Made by a program: the position numbers and the translations under genes | Notes under the pieces: model-generated | The model's input: only the letters and a program-made list of their open reading frames with translations | Databases searched by the model: none | Told to the model about the DNA's origin: nothing | Origin: Chloroflexota bacterium | GTDB lineage: Bacteria > Chloroflexota > Dehalococcoidia > DSTF01 > RBG-16-68-14 | Assembly: GCA_029262675.1 (NCBI GenBank) | Contig: JAJCYW010000006.1 | Location: 182,181-246,180 of the forward strand | DNA: 64,000 bases | Direction of reading: 5' to 3' | In this document: in pieces, positions 55,803 to 64,000 of the stretch | How the letters are laid out: the number at the start of each line of letters is the position of its first letter | Position numbering within the stretch: position 1 is the first letter of the stretch

Positions 55803-57353
55803 CTATAGCGCGCGTAGCTCGCGCAGCGTGCGGGGCAGCTCAGGCAGCAGGTCGCCGGCCAGCATACCCGCGTCGCCCAGGTCGCCGCGCACGCCCTCCG
55901 CGGCGGCCGCGTGCAGGTAGGCGGCGCAGCATGCGGCATCGAATGGTTTCACGCCGCGCGCCAGCAGCGCCGCGACGGCGCCGGCCAGCACGTCTCCGGT
56001 ACCGGCAGTGGCCAGCGCCGGGTTGGCATAGGGGTTGACGCCGCTGTGGCCGTCCGGCGCGGCAACGACGCTGTAGGCGCCCTTCAGGACCACAGTCTGG
56101 CCCCAGGCCCGCGCTGCGTGCTGGGCCGAGGCGAGCCGGTCCGACTGGATCTCGGACGTCGTGCGGCGCGTCAGACGCGCTTGCTCGCCCGGATGCGGCG
56201 TCAGGACGCAGGTCGCGCCGATGCGCTGCCACCATTCCGGCAGCGCGGCCAGGGCGTTGAGGCCGTCCGCGTCGATCACGACGGGCGGCGCATTTTCGTC
56301 TAACGAGCAGAGCAGTTGCCGGACGAACGACTCTTGCGACGAGCCCTGGCCGAGACCTGGACCGACGACACAGGCATCGTAGCCCTGTAACGCCCGGGCG
56401 ACAGGCACAGCGGCGCGCGCGACGATAACGCCGCCGTCTTCGGGCAGCGGCAGGTAGGTCGTCTCGGTGAGGCCGGCGGCGATCATAGGCTGCACGCTCT
56501 CCGGACAGGCGACGGTGACGATGCCAGCCCCGGTCCGCAGCGCGCCCAACGCGGTCAACCGGGCAGCGCCGACGTAGGTGCGGGAACCGGCGACGACGAG
56601 CACGTGGCCGAACGTGCCCTTGTTCGCGCCGGGGGGACGCACGGGCAGGCGGTCGCGCACCCAGCGCGCGTTCAGCAGCTCTGTTTTCGACGCGGCGACG
56701 GCACTCTCAGGCAGGCCGATATCGACCACCTCCACGCGGCCGGCGACGGCCGCGCCGGGCAGCGTGTGCAGACCGACCTTCGAGCAGCCGAGCGCTACGG
56801 TAACGTCGGCGGCCAGGGCGTGCGGGTCGACGGCGCCGGTATCGCAGTCGACGCCCGTCGGCAGGTCGATGGCGAAGACAGTGAGGCCGGCCAGCCGCGC
56901 CTTCGTCTCCGACACGCGGTCAAGGGCCGCAGCGATGACGCCGTCCAGCGGACGCGCGCGGCCGGTGCCCAGCACGGCATCGACGACGGCATCTGCGCCT
57001 GCCAGCGCCTCGTCGAGGACATCTGTGGCCGAACCATCGATTGCCTGGATCGATACGTCCAGGTCGACAAGGCGGCGGAGGTTGGCGTCACGAGTCGCGC
57101 GCTTGGCAAGCAGCACGACTGTCACGCTGGCGCCCAGTTCGTGAAGGTGGCGGGCGGCGACGAGGCCGTCGCCACCGTTGTTGCCCGGGCCGACGAATAC
57201 GGCCACACGGCACTCCGGCGCGGCCCCCAAATTGATCCAGACTTCCTGCGCCACCGCCAAGCCGGCGGCCTCCATCAGTTCTTCTGGCGGCGTGCCCTGT
57301 TCAGACGCTGCATCTTCGAGTACGGCCATCTCCGCCGCGGTCACCAGCTTCAC
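55803..57353 (-). CDS. nnr: Bifunctional NAD(P)H-hydrate epimerase / dehydratase
   Basis: 516 residues. The N-half (about 1-215) is the YjeF_N epimerase domain (VFVGPGNNGGDGLVAARHL, DAVLGTGRARPLDG, AIDLPTGVDCDTGAV). The C-half (about 220-516) is the ADP-dependent dehydratase with GHVLVVAGSRTYVGAA, VIDADGLNAL, LTPHPGEQARL and NPALATAGTGDVLAG. It repairs damaged NAD(P)H. The start overlaps the acpS stop by ATGA, a common arrangement. Confidence 0.95.
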   Translation of the reverse strand: MKLVTAAEMAVLEDAASEQGTPPEELMEAAGLAVAQEVWINLGAAPECRVAVFVGPGNNGGDGLVAARHLHELGASVTVVLLAKRATRDANLRRLVDLDVSIQAIDGSATDVLDEALAGADAVVDAVLGTGRARPLDGVIAAALDRVSETKARLAGLTVFAIDLPTGVDCDTGAVDPHALAADVTVALGCSKVGLHTLPGAAVAGRVEVVDIGLPESAVAASKTELLNARWVRDRLPVRPPGANKGTFGHVLVVAGSRTYVGAARLTALGALRTGAGIVTVACPESVQPMIAAGLTETTYLPLPEDGGVIVARAAVPVARALQGYDACVVGPGLGQGSSQESFVRQLLCSLDENAPPVVIDADGLNALAALPEWWQRIGATCVLTPHPGEQARLTRRTTSEIQSDRLASAQHAARAWGQTVVLKGAYSVVAAPDGHSGVNPYANPALATAGTGDVLAGAVAALLARGVKPFDAACCAAYLHAAAAEGVRGDLGDAGMLAGDLLPELPRTLRELRAL

Positions 57354-57787
57354 AGCAGTCCGCGCTCCTTCAGGCGCGCGACGAGCCGCTCGCGACTCGT
57401 CTGCGCGTCCTCTACGGGCTCACTCCTCGCGCCGACGACGGCCGCGATTGCAAAGTCGCGCTCGTGGGTGAGGCTGACGTCCAGCGCGTCGAGGCCGATG
57501 CGGTCGGCTCGCGCGCGGCCGCGGCCGTAGAGGTAGACGAGCGGCTTGCCACGCCGGTTCGGCAGGATCTCGATATCCCGCCAGCCGACGCCGCGGATGC
57601 CGGTCCCCAGCGCCTTCATCACGGCCTCCTTGGCGGCAAACCGCGCGGCCAGCTCCGGCAGGCGGCCGCGGCAGAACGCCACCTCCTCCGGCGTGTAGAC
57701 ACGCTGGAGGAAGCGCTCGCCGTGGCGCTCAAGCACCTTGCGGACACGCGGGATAGCGATCATATCAATGCCGACTGCGTAGGGCAT
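57350..57787 (-). CDS. acpS: Holo-[acyl-carrier-protein] synthase
   Basis: 145 residues. VGIDMIAIPRV with the metal-binding Asp8, RVYTPEEVAFC and the RFAAKEAVMKALGTG motif (metal Glu). It transfers 4'-phosphopantetheine from CoA to apo-ACP. A TACACT box lies 9 nt upstream of the ATG. First gene of an operon with nnr. Confidence 0.95.
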   Translation of the reverse strand: MPYAVGIDMIAIPRVRKVLERHGERFLQRVYTPEEVAFCRGRLPELAARFAAKEAVMKALGTGIRGVGWRDIEILPNRRGKPLVYLYGRGRARADRIGLDALDVSLTHERDFAIAAVVGARSEPVEDAQTSRERLVARLKERGLL

Positions 57788-57796
57788 GTCGGAGAG

Positions 57797-57802
57797 AGTG
57801 TA
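57797..57802 (-). promoter_or_regulatory. -10-like TACACT, 9 nt before acpS
   Basis: TACACT on the minus strand with 9 nt to ATG 57787 and no ribosome site between; leaderless start expected. Confidence 0.45.
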
Positions 57803-57833
57803 GCGAACGGGGGGCGTGGCCGCGCGGTGGCTT

Positions 57834-58256
57834 CTAGTCGGCGGGGCGCAGCAACACTACCGGTATCACGCGCGAGGTGCTGGCCTGGTACTCATCGTAG
57901 CCGTGGTACTTCTCCGCCATCATCTTCCAGAGGCGCGTGCGCTCGTCGCCCTCGACGGTCTCAGCCTTGCGCTGCGACGTCTCGGTGCCGACCTGCAGCT
58001 CGACATCGGGGTTGTCGCGCAGGTTGTGGTACCAGTTGGTGTGCTCCGGGTGGCCGCCGTTCGACGCGATGACGACCCAGTTCTCGCCGTCGGCCTGCCC
58101 GAAGAGCGGCGCGATGCGGCGCTTGCCGGACCTGCGCCCCGTTGTCGTCAGCAGCACGACCTCGGAGCCGCGCATGTTGCGGGCCAACCTGCCGCCGCTG
58201 GCCTTATAGAGAGCCGCATGCACGCTGCCAGCGACCTTAATCAGTGTCTTGTTCAT
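57834..58256 (-). CDS. DUF385/Ddn-family deazaflavin (F420)-dependent oxidoreductase-like protein
   Basis: 140 residues from ATG 58256. Split beta-barrel flavin fold with VVLLTTTGRRSGKRRIAPLF, ENWVVIASNGG, HPEHTNWYHNLRDNPDVELQ and a terminal TSRVIPVVLLRP. The TGRRSGK...P pattern and NGG..P.W..N....P are the family signature for F420 binding. It suggests that this organism makes F420 or a related deazaflavin. Small single gene, not overlapping its neighbours. Confidence 0.9.
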   Translation of the reverse strand: MNKTLIKVAGSVHAALYKASGGRLARNMRGSEVVLLTTTGRRSGKRRIAPLFGQADGENWVVIASNGGHPEHTNWYHNLRDNPDVELQVGTETSQRKAETVEGDERTRLWKMMAEKYHGYDEYQASTSRVIPVVLLRPAD

Positions 58257-58408
58257 GGGCACGGGTGGCTCCTAGGCTAACGAGTCGATGTCGTGCGAAG
58301 GAGTGTAGCACGCTAGTTGCGCTGCCAGGAACGGGATAGAAACAAGGAAAAGGAGCGGGTAACGGATACGCGCAATCCAATTGAACCACCATCGCACCAC
58401 GGCGGTTC

Positions 58409-59338
58409 TCAGTCGAGCGGCAACGCGTGGTCTAGCACTTCCGGTTTCAGATGCTGAGTTTCTGCTGTGAATCCGTCAGGCTCCATCCGGTAGACACTAA
58501 ACAGCGGGCCATCCCCAGAAGCGTCAATGTACTCCCGGTACGATACGGACGGATTTGACCAAGGTGGATCAAAATCAGCGATTGCCATGGAACCTTCGAC
58601 TTCTAGGTAAAGAGATAATGCATTTAGTACGACGAACGGAACTTCGCCCGCGAGTGAATGCGACGTGCCTAAGACGGGGTAGCCAAGAGATTCGCAATCA
58701 AAGAGAAGCAATCGGCCATCGGCCAATCGATGAGCAGTGAAAGCGTTTCTTGTACCTTCTGAAATACTGGTTCGGTGTGTAACGCGCGACCGAAGAGACC
58801 GCAAACCATCAATGTCCTTCAGGACCCCGGATAGCCGATCAGCCCTGCTAAGGACATCAAGCATAACTGCCGCACGCCGGTCATTGTGATTGAAGTTTGC
58901 TAACACATTCGCAAGTCTCGGAAAGTTATCGGTTTTCTGCAAATGCTCCTTTGCGATAAAAAGAGTGAGTCGATCCAACATCGCCCGGCCATGAAACAAT
59001 AGAGCTTCGAAGTCAGTACACGCGCCAGAGGCTCGGAAAGCCGCGCTCACGCCGGGCATCAACTGAGGGCTCTCCGGCACGGCTGGTATCATCCTCTCTC
59101 TCAATTGCTGCATATGGTCGGTAATCCGCTTAACCTGCAAGCAAAAGCCAGCTAATCGATCAAGGCATGCTCCCGCACTCGCTAGCCTGGTTCGATCCGG
59201 TTGTGATGCCGCTGGCCACTTCTCAGATATTGTCTGCCGCAACTGCTCGAATCTAGAGTGTGGCTTCTCACCTAGTACTCCGGAGTCTTCACGCATACGC
59301 AGCGCTAGATATTCAACCTGATGTTCGGGCGATTCCAT
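58409..59338 (-). CDS. Orphan alpha-helical protein with HEPN-like RxxxxH motif
   Basis: 309 residues from ATG 59338 with GGAGG 5 nt upstream. Base composition is visibly poorer in GC than neighbours and codon choice is more even, so acquisition by transfer is likely. Residues 30-190 are long helices; RSRVTH gives Arg183-x4-His188, the type of motif used by HEPN RNases. The C-terminal third is beta-rich with SVSYREYIDASGDGP. No family is recognised with confidence and no antitoxin-like partner is adjacent. It could equally be a cargo gene of unknown role. Confidence 0.7.
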   Translation of the reverse strand: MESPEHQVEYLALRMREDSGVLGEKPHSRFEQLRQTISEKWPAASQPDRTRLASAGACLDRLAGFCLQVKRITDHMQQLRERMIPAVPESPQLMPGVSAAFRASGACTDFEALLFHGRAMLDRLTLFIAKEHLQKTDNFPRLANVLANFNHNDRRAAVMLDVLSRADRLSGVLKDIDGLRSLRSRVTHRTSISEGTRNAFTAHRLADGRLLLFDCESLGYPVLGTSHSLAGEVPFVVLNALSLYLEVEGSMAIADFDPPWSNPSVSYREYIDASGDGPLFSVYRMEPDGFTAETQHLKPEVLDHALPLD

Positions 59339-59468
59339 CTTATCCTCCTACATGGGTCAACCGATTCTATCGCACCGTAGATGTGTCCCGCCGATTACGA
59401 TATGCAGGCCGTGCAATCCTCCCCTTCCGCACACCCCCCGCATCTTCCATACTGGGGCTGGAGGCGAA

Positions 59469-60356
59469 ATGACGGCCGATATCATCGATGGCAAGAGGAT
59501 CGCGGCGGAGGTGCGAGAGGAGTTGGTGCCGCGCGTCGAGGCGCTGAAGGCGCGCGGCGTGGAGCCCGGCCTGGCGTTTGTGCTGGTGGGCGAAGACCCG
59601 GCTTCTATCAGCTACGTGCGCGGCAAGGAGCGCGCCTGCGAACAACTCGGCATCACGTCGGAGACGTTCCGGCTGCCTGAACAGGCGCCGCAGAGCGAGA
59701 TCGCCGACCTCGTCCAGCTCATCAACGACGACGAGAAGTGGCACGGCCAGATCGTCCAGCTGCCGCTGCCGAACCACGTCGATGAGGAGACCATCATCGC
59801 CACCGTCGAACCGTCGATGGACGTGGACGGCATCCACCCCCAGAGCCAGGGCAGGTTGCTGCGCGGCGTGCCGACCTACGCGCCCGCGACGCCCTCCGGC
59901 GTGCAGCAACTTCTGCTGCGCAGCGGCCACGCCCCGGATGGCAGGCATGTGGTGATCTGCGGCCGCTCTGGCCTCGTCGGCAAGCCGCTGGCGGCGCTGC
60001 TGATGCAGAAGCGCGAGGGCGCGAACGCGACCGTTACCGTCTGCCACACAGGTACGCCGGACCTGGCCGAACACACGCGCCGGGCCGACATCCTCGTCGC
60101 CGCGATGGGCCGCGCCGGCACGATCACGGCCGACATGGTGCGCGAGGGCGCAGTCGTGATCGACGTCGGGACGAACCCGATACCGGACGCCACGAAGAAG
60201 AGCGGCCGCCGGCTCGTCGGCGATGTCGATTTCGAGGCCGTGCGGGAGAAGGCGGCGGCGATCACTCCCGTGCCCGGCGGAGTCGGGCCGATGACGGTCG
60301 CGATGCTGCTCGTCAATACCGTGATCGCGGCCGAGGGCGGTCCCCAGCGCACCTAA
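59469..60356 (+). CDS. folD: Methylenetetrahydrofolate dehydrogenase/cyclohydrolase
   Basis: 295 residues from ATG 59469 (GGAGG 5 nt upstream). Signatures are GEDPASISYVRGKERACEQLGI, with the catalytic Lys in VRGKER, QLPLPNHVDE, PSMDVDGIHP, GRSGLVGKPLAALLM and TPVPGGVGPMTVAML. It interconverts methylene-, methenyl- and formyl-THF. Stands alone, divergent from the low-GC orphan. Confidence 0.96.
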   Translation: MTADIIDGKRIAAEVREELVPRVEALKARGVEPGLAFVLVGEDPASISYVRGKERACEQLGITSETFRLPEQAPQSEIADLVQLINDDEKWHGQIVQLPLPNHVDEETIIATVEPSMDVDGIHPQSQGRLLRGVPTYAPATPSGVQQLLLRSGHAPDGRHVVICGRSGLVGKPLAALLMQKREGANATVTVCHTGTPDLAEHTRRADILVAAMGRAGTITADMVREGAVVIDVGTNPIPDATKKSGRRLVGDVDFEAVREKAAAITPVPGGVGPMTVAMLLVNTVIAAEGGPQRT

Positions 60357-60465
60357 CGCACACCACACCTGCACACAGCGTTACCCGACGGGCAACGCTC
60401 AGCTCGGGGTGAATCGCCCCTTCGCCTTGTTTTCCACGAACGCCAAGAGAAACGGATCAAGCGAG

Positions 60466-60494
60466 TTGACCCTTTATTCTATCTCTGCTAGCAT
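60466..60494 (+). promoter_or_regulatory. Sigma-70-like promoter of the aquaporin gene
   Basis: TTGACC (60466-60471), exactly 17-nt spacer, TAGCAT (60489-60494), about 70 nt before the ATG at 60568. The AT-rich spacer stands out from the GC-rich surround. Confidence 0.65.
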
Positions 60495-60567
60495 ATCGCA
60501 AATAGGCGACGGGGCAGGGCGCGGCGGCCGCGGTGCCGCTGGATTCGCGGACCGGAGGGAGACCGTC

Positions 60568-61353
60568 ATGACGATTCAGATGGGGTTCCAGGCAGAGGAT
60601 TTCAACATAAAGACCTGGCGCGCCGTGGCGGCGGAGTTCATCGCCACGGGGCTCTTCGTGTTCTTCGGCGTCGGTACCGTGATTGCCATGCAGGCGTCGC
60701 GGGCCGACGCGGGATCGGCCATCATCGCCATTGCGGTCGGCCACGGCGTCGCGTATGCCGTTCTCGTTGCTGCCATCGCGAAGATATCAGGAGGGCATAT
60801 CAACCCGGCGGTAACCTTCGCCGCCGCCATCACGGGCAAGATGAAGGTCTCGACGGCCATGCTCTACGTCGGCGGCCAGATAGCCGCAGCCATTCTAGGC
60901 GCGCTCCTGATCAAGGGCGTGATAGCGGGCCCGGTGGAAGGCGCGCTCGGCACGCATGCTCTTAGCGTCTTCGAGCCAGGGGTCGGCCAGGGCATTCTCG
61001 ATAACCAGATCGGCGATGGCGCCGGCGCCGGGCTGCTCGTCGAAGCCGTGCTGACGTTCGCGCTAGTGTTCGTCATCTTCGCCACGGCCATCGATTCCAG
61101 AGGCCTCCGCCAGCTGGCGCCGATAGCCATCGGCCTGACGGTGATGGTCGACCACTTCGTCGGCATCCCGCTCACGGGCGCGTCGATGAACCCGGCGCGG
61201 TCGTTCGGCCCAGCGGTGGTAGCGAACATCTGGACCGATCACTGGATCTACTGGCTGGGGCCGCTGATAGGAGCGGGAACAGCCGCCGTCATCTACGAGT
61301 TCGTCTTCCTACATCGCGAGGACGATGACATCTCGACAGAAGAAGCGGCCTAA
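60568..61353 (+). CDS. MIP-family aquaporin/glycerol facilitator
   Basis: 261 residues from ATG 60568 (GGAGGGAG upstream). Six helices and the two NPA half-helices SGGHINPAVTF and GASMNPARSFGP. Residues around the second NPA (MNPARS) and AEFIATGLFVFFGVG fit the water-selective plant/bacterial type. It has an extra N-terminal part and a C-terminal acidic tail. Convergent with dut. Confidence 0.94.
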   Translation: MTIQMGFQAEDFNIKTWRAVAAEFIATGLFVFFGVGTVIAMQASRADAGSAIIAIAVGHGVAYAVLVAAIAKISGGHINPAVTFAAAITGKMKVSTAMLYVGGQIAAAILGALLIKGVIAGPVEGALGTHALSVFEPGVGQGILDNQIGDGAGAGLLVEAVLTFALVFVIFATAIDSRGLRQLAPIAIGLTVMVDHFVGIPLTGASMNPARSFGPAVVANIWTDHWIYWLGPLIGAGTAAVIYEFVFLHREDDDISTEEAA

Positions 61354-61367
61354 CGCTTGAGCGGCGC

Positions 61368-61796
61368 CTACGTGCCGGTTGACCCATGCCCGCCCGCGCC
61401 GCGCTCGCTGGCGCTGAGCTCTTCGACTTCGACAACGGGCAGCCGGACGAGCGGCGTCACCACGAGTTGCGCGATGCGGTCGCCGTGCTGCACGCGGTGC
61501 TCTGCACGGGAGCCGAAGACCCACATCGTGACGAGGATCTCGCCCCGGTAGTCGCTATCGATAGTCCCGAAAGCGACGCCGACGCCCCTTAGCGAGAGGC
61601 CGGATCGAGGCCGCACCTGGACGTCGTAGCCTTCCGGGATCTCCAGAGCAACGCCGGCCGGCACGCGGACCGGGTCCTGCCCGAGTACGACGTCGCCGTC
61701 TGGCAGACAGGCGTAGAGATCGAGGCCCGACGCGCCCGGGGTGGCCTGGAAGGGTAGCTTCGCCTGGGGATGGAGGCGCTTGACCTTGAGCTTCAC
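61368..61796 (-). CDS. dut: Deoxyuridine 5'-triphosphate nucleotidohydrolase (dUTPase)
   Basis: 142 residues starting at GTG 61796. Trimeric dUTPase motifs: ASGLDLYA (1), PRSGLSLRG (2), GTIDSDYRGEI (3), RIAQLVVTPL (4) and a C-terminal ERGAGGHGSTG (5, phosphate-binding). All five motifs are present, so it should be active. The start codon is preceded by a TATCGT-like box at 6 nt, again suggesting a short or absent leader. Confidence 0.95.
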   Translation of the reverse strand: MKLKVKRLHPQAKLPFQATPGASGLDLYACLPDGDVVLGQDPVRVPAGVALEIPEGYDVQVRPRSGLSLRGVGVAFGTIDSDYRGEILVTMWVFGSRAEHRVQHGDRIAQLVVTPLVRLPVVEVEELSASERGAGGHGSTGT

Positions 61797-61863
61797 GTTG
61801 GGACGATAGCAAAACGCCCGTGACGGCGCACGGGCGGGGGCGGCACCAGGAAACGGGGGTGGG

Positions 61864-62343
61864 CTATCCGGCGGGCGCAGCGACCTCGGCCAGCTCCCAG
61901 GCTTCCTTCTTCAAGACCTCGCGCGGCGGGTCGATGTAGATGGCGCTCCAGCCGCAGGCGTCCTCGCATAGGCGGCAGCCGGTGCACTTCTTCTCGTTCA
62001 GCACCGCCACGCCGAAGAAGTCGCCGACGTGCTTGTCCGTTTCGCCCAACTCGAGCGCTTCGAACGGGCAGATCTGAATACAGAGCTCGCAGCCGCTGCC
62101 AATGCAGTTGTCCTCGACGACGACGGCTTTAGGCCACTCCTTGCGCGGAAAGGTTCGGCAGACTTCGCCAACTTCGTCGAGAATCGATTCCGGAGGACAG
62201 ACGACGCCACAGGCGCCGCAATCGATGCAGAGCGCCGCATCGATGACGTGCAACGACTTGCGCTCGCCGGAGATGGCGTTCGTCGGGCAGCGCTTGGTGC
62301 AGGCCGTGCAGCCGATGCAGGTATCGATGATGGTGTAGGCCAC
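61864..62343 (-). CDS. 4Fe-4S ferredoxin-type protein with multiple clusters
   Basis: 159 residues from GTG 62343, which has GGAGG 5 nt upstream; a longer frame lacks a site. Cysteine groups: CIGCTACTKRCP, CIDCGACGVVCP, CIGSGCELCIQICP and CTGCRLCEDACG. The first pair is a standard 2x[4Fe-4S] ferredoxin, the second an additional cluster pair. It lacks a signal and is soluble. Probably an electron carrier; partner not identified. Confidence 0.92.
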   Translation of the reverse strand: MAYTIIDTCIGCTACTKRCPTNAISGERKSLHVIDAALCIDCGACGVVCPPESILDEVGEVCRTFPRKEWPKAVVVEDNCIGSGCELCIQICPFEALELGETDKHVGDFFGVAVLNEKKCTGCRLCEDACGWSAIYIDPPREVLKKEAWELAEVAAPAG

Positions 62344-62483
62344 GTGTCCTCCTGCGTGAGTTTCGGCGCTCCTATGTGAGCGCCAGCAATCCAGAATCAG
62401 TATAGAAGCGACAGGTTCACCAGGGCAAGAAGACAATACGCGGCGCCGAGAGCGCTCGTCGCCGCGTTCTCGACGACGGAAAG

Positions 62484-62511
62484 ACCAGCGCCGTGCACGT
62501 GCACGGCGCTG
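62484..62511. terminator. Perfect 28-bp palindrome
   Basis: CCAGCGCCGTGCAC joined to its exact complement. On the minus strand it is followed by TCTTTCC, so it may be the terminator of the dockerin-type gene ending at 62585. Confidence 0.5.
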
Positions 62512-62544
62512 GATTTCGTTCTAACTCAGATCCGTTGTGCGCCA

Positions 62545-62564
62545 GCCAGAGCCGTGGCTCTGGC
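62545..62564. terminator. Stem-loop GCCAGAGCC-GT-GGCTCTGGC
   Basis: A 9-bp stem and 2-nt loop about 20 bp after the stop of the minus-strand secreted gene. It accompanies the larger palindrome at 62484. Confidence 0.45.
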
Positions 62565-62584
62565 CCCGAAGTGTCAGCCTCTTC

Positions 62585-64000
62585 CTACGACTTCGGGTTG
62601 ACCGGCGGCTGTGGCGGGTGCGGCGCATCGCAGCTGCTCCCGAAGCGCCCGAAGACAAACTGCATGTCGTTGATGTCGATGTCATCGTCCTGCTGGGCGC
62701 CCGACGGCTCCAGGTTCATGAAGTCGTCGTAGACCAGACTGCCCTTCTCCACGCCCCAGCGGAAGCCGATCGCCTGCGCGTCGATGGCGTCGACAGCGCA
62801 GTCAGGCACCACGTCGCCTTCCAGGTAGCGGAACGTGATGTCCGCGTCGTCGCAGGCGAAGATCGGGATGGCGTGACCCTGCTCGTCGCCGAGGTCGCAG
62901 TTGACGTTGTTTATCTGGACGACGTTGCCGTTGTCCTGGTTGGGCTTCATGGGAGAGTAGATCTCAGGCTGCGGGTAGACGTCGATGCGGGCCAACGCGT
63001 CCAACTCGTTGATGCCGAGTCCCTTGCCGGAGGTGACGCAGCCGATGCGTGCGACGCCCTCCAATTGCGGCTTGGAAGCAGAGTCCTCAATCAGGCAGAT
63101 GGCACCGACGGCGGACCAGGCTGCACCCTCTGTGATGTCTACGCAGACCTTCGTATTGTCGTAGAGGACCTCGAACTCAAACGCGGCGATCTGCTGGATG
63201 GCGCCGGAATCCTTCGGGTCCGCCGAGATAATCGTCTGGCTCAACTGCTCGGTCAGCGTGCCGATGTCCGTGCCGGACAGGCAGTCCACCGGCGGAATCT
63301 TGGAGCCCTGCCGCGTCAGCCAGACGTTCTGCAGCAGCGGGCTCTTCTGCATGCGGGGGTTCGGCGGCGGGGTACCCGCAATTCCCGTCGTCGGCGTGGC
63401 AGTCGGGGTGTCCGTCGATGTAGCAGTCGGCAGGCAACTGGATGCAAGGTTGCATTCCTTAGTCGGCGTTGCTGTGGCCGTCGGCAGCACCGGCGTGTTC
63501 GTCGCCGTGTTCGTCGCCGTGTTGGTCGGTGTATTTGTCGGCGTGTTCGTCGCTGTCGCCGTAGCAGTTGCTGTCGGCGTCGGCGTCGGCGGCACCGGCG
63601 TGTTTGTCGGTGTGTTGGTCGGCGTGTTGGTCGCTGTGGCCGTCGGCGTTGGTGTCGCCGTAGCAGTTGCTGTCGGCGTCGGCGTCGGAGGCACCGGCGT
63701 GTTCGTCGGCGTGTTGGTCGGTGTATTCGTCGGCGTGGCCGTCGGTGTTGGTGTCGCCGTAGCTGTTGCTGTCGGCGTCGGCGTCGGCGGCACCGGCGTG
63801 TTCGTCGGCGTATTCGTTGGTGTATTCGTCGGCGTGTTCGTCGGCGTGTTGGTCGGTGTATACGTCGGCGTGGCCGTCGGTGTTGGTGTCGCCGTAGCAG
63901 TTGCTGTCGGCGTCGGCGTCGGCGGCACCGGCGTGTTCGTTGGTGTATTCGTCGGCGTGTTCGTCGGCGTGTTGGTCGGTGTATTCGTCGGCGTGGCCGT
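62585..64000 (-). CDS. Secreted Pro/Thr-repeat protein with cohesin-like and dockerin-like domains, N-terminus beyond right edge
   Basis: About 472 residues visible; the frame stays open to the window end, so the start and signal peptide lie outside. The visible N-part is a long [22 protein letters not shown] linker, then a spacer with Cys pair ([11 protein letters not shown]). The C-part (from about 63360 down) has a cohesin-like beta-fold ([18 protein letters not shown]) and a final region with [22 protein letters not shown] and [17 protein letters not shown], two dockerin-like calcium loops. It is one of the Pro/Thr-rich surface proteins typical of Chloroflexota. Function unknown; binding through dockerin/cohesin contacts is inferred. 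Confidence 0.85.
   Translation of the reverse strand, partial: TATPTNTPTNTPTNTPTNTPTNTPVPPTPTPTATATATPTPTATPTYTPTNTPTNTPTNTPTNTPTNTPVPPTPTPTATATATPTPTATPTNTPTNTPTNTPVPPTPTPTATATATPTPTATATNTPTNTPTNTPVPPTPTPTATATATATNTPTNTPTNTATNTATNTPVLPTATATPTKECNLASSCLPTATSTDTPTATPTTGIAGTPPPNPRMQKSPLLQNVWLTRQGSKIPPVDCLSGTDIGTLTEQLSQTIISADPKDSGAIQQIAAFEFEVLYDNTKVCVDITEGAAWSAVGAICLIEDSASKPQLEGVARIGCVTSGKGLGINELDALARIDVYPQPEIYSPMKPNQDNGNVVQINNVNCDLGDEQGHAIPIFACDDADITFRYLEGDVVPDCAVDAIDAQAIGFRWGVEKGSLVYDDFMNLEPSGAQQDDDIDINDMQFVFGRFGSSCDAPHPPQPPVNPKS
63473..64000 (-). repeat. Pro/Thr-encoding tandem DNA repeats
   Basis: Irregular nested repeats of about 12 and about 90-130 bp built from GTGTTCGTCGGC and GCCGTAGCAGTTGCTGTCGGC units (plus-strand view). 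They code for PTNTPTNTP and [16 protein letters not shown] stretches. Number of units may vary and the region is liable to assembly error. Confidence 0.88.

Overview
The window is high-GC bacterial DNA. It most resembles Chloroflexota, probably Dehalococcoidia-related. That is an inference from the many secreted Pro/Thr-rich dockerin-type proteins, HyuA/HyuB, a PccB-type carboxylase, an F420/deazaflavin-type DUF385 protein and a stand-alone rplJ-rplL pair; no 16S gene is present. Genes are packed into short operons with many 4-bp ATGA overlaps. Several genes have a -10-like hexamer only 6 to 10 nt before the start codon, which suggests leaderless mRNAs.

Region 1 (1-11.4 kb) is a redox and sensing block. 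A minus-strand operon encodes an ApbE flavin transferase and two secreted low-complexity proteins, the last cut by the left edge. Next come a histidine kinase and LuxR-type regulator, divergent from an electron-transfer operon: a Tat-exported four-cluster ferredoxin subunit, an NrfD-type quinol subunit, a membrane-anchored secreted protein, a cytochrome c, an ethylbenzene-dehydrogenase-gamma-like haem lipoprotein and a HmuY-like protein. No molybdopterin catalytic subunit is present. Region 2 (12-16.2 kb) holds secreted proteins: an RCC1-repeat lipoprotein, a lipoprotein with a C-terminal archaemetzincin-like domain that lacks the zinc motif, and a repeat protein with a dockerin.

Region 3 (16.3-23.7 kb) is a rearranged segment. 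A MacB/FtsX-type ABC exporter is bracketed by a truncated class III cyclase (left) and a truncated GH3 glycosidase fragment (right), followed by an intact GH3 gene that shares 568 bp with the fragment. Region 4 (23.9-38 kb) carries an LCP-family enzyme, an 18-bp tandem repeat, PccB, a CoA-binding acyl-CoA synthetase-like protein, a GNAT, a tRNA-like scar, a membrane glycosyltransferase, tRNA-Glu and tRNA-Gln, HyuB/HyuA, an alpha/beta hydrolase and LarE.

Region 5 (38-51.2 kb) has an HD-GYP protein, an Hdr-like membrane Fe-S protein, the L10 leader with rplJ-rplL (L7/L12 with an unusual acidic N-terminal extension), a B-box/LysM protein, RadC, a HAD phosphatase, LarC, LarB (apparently starting at ATA) and PhzF. 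Two paralogous secreted proteins (39.7 and 50.6 kb) flank this region on opposite strands. LarB, LarC and LarE together build the nickel-pincer cofactor, but no LarA is in the window.

Region 6 (51.3-64 kb) holds a split transketolase, a DUF362 protein, a YbhN-like flippase family protein, EthD, Nnr, AcpS, a DUF385 protein, a lower-GC orphan with a HEPN-like RxxxxH motif, FolD, an aquaporin, dUTPase, a ferredoxin, and a cohesin/dockerin-like Pro/Thr-repeat protein running off the right edge.
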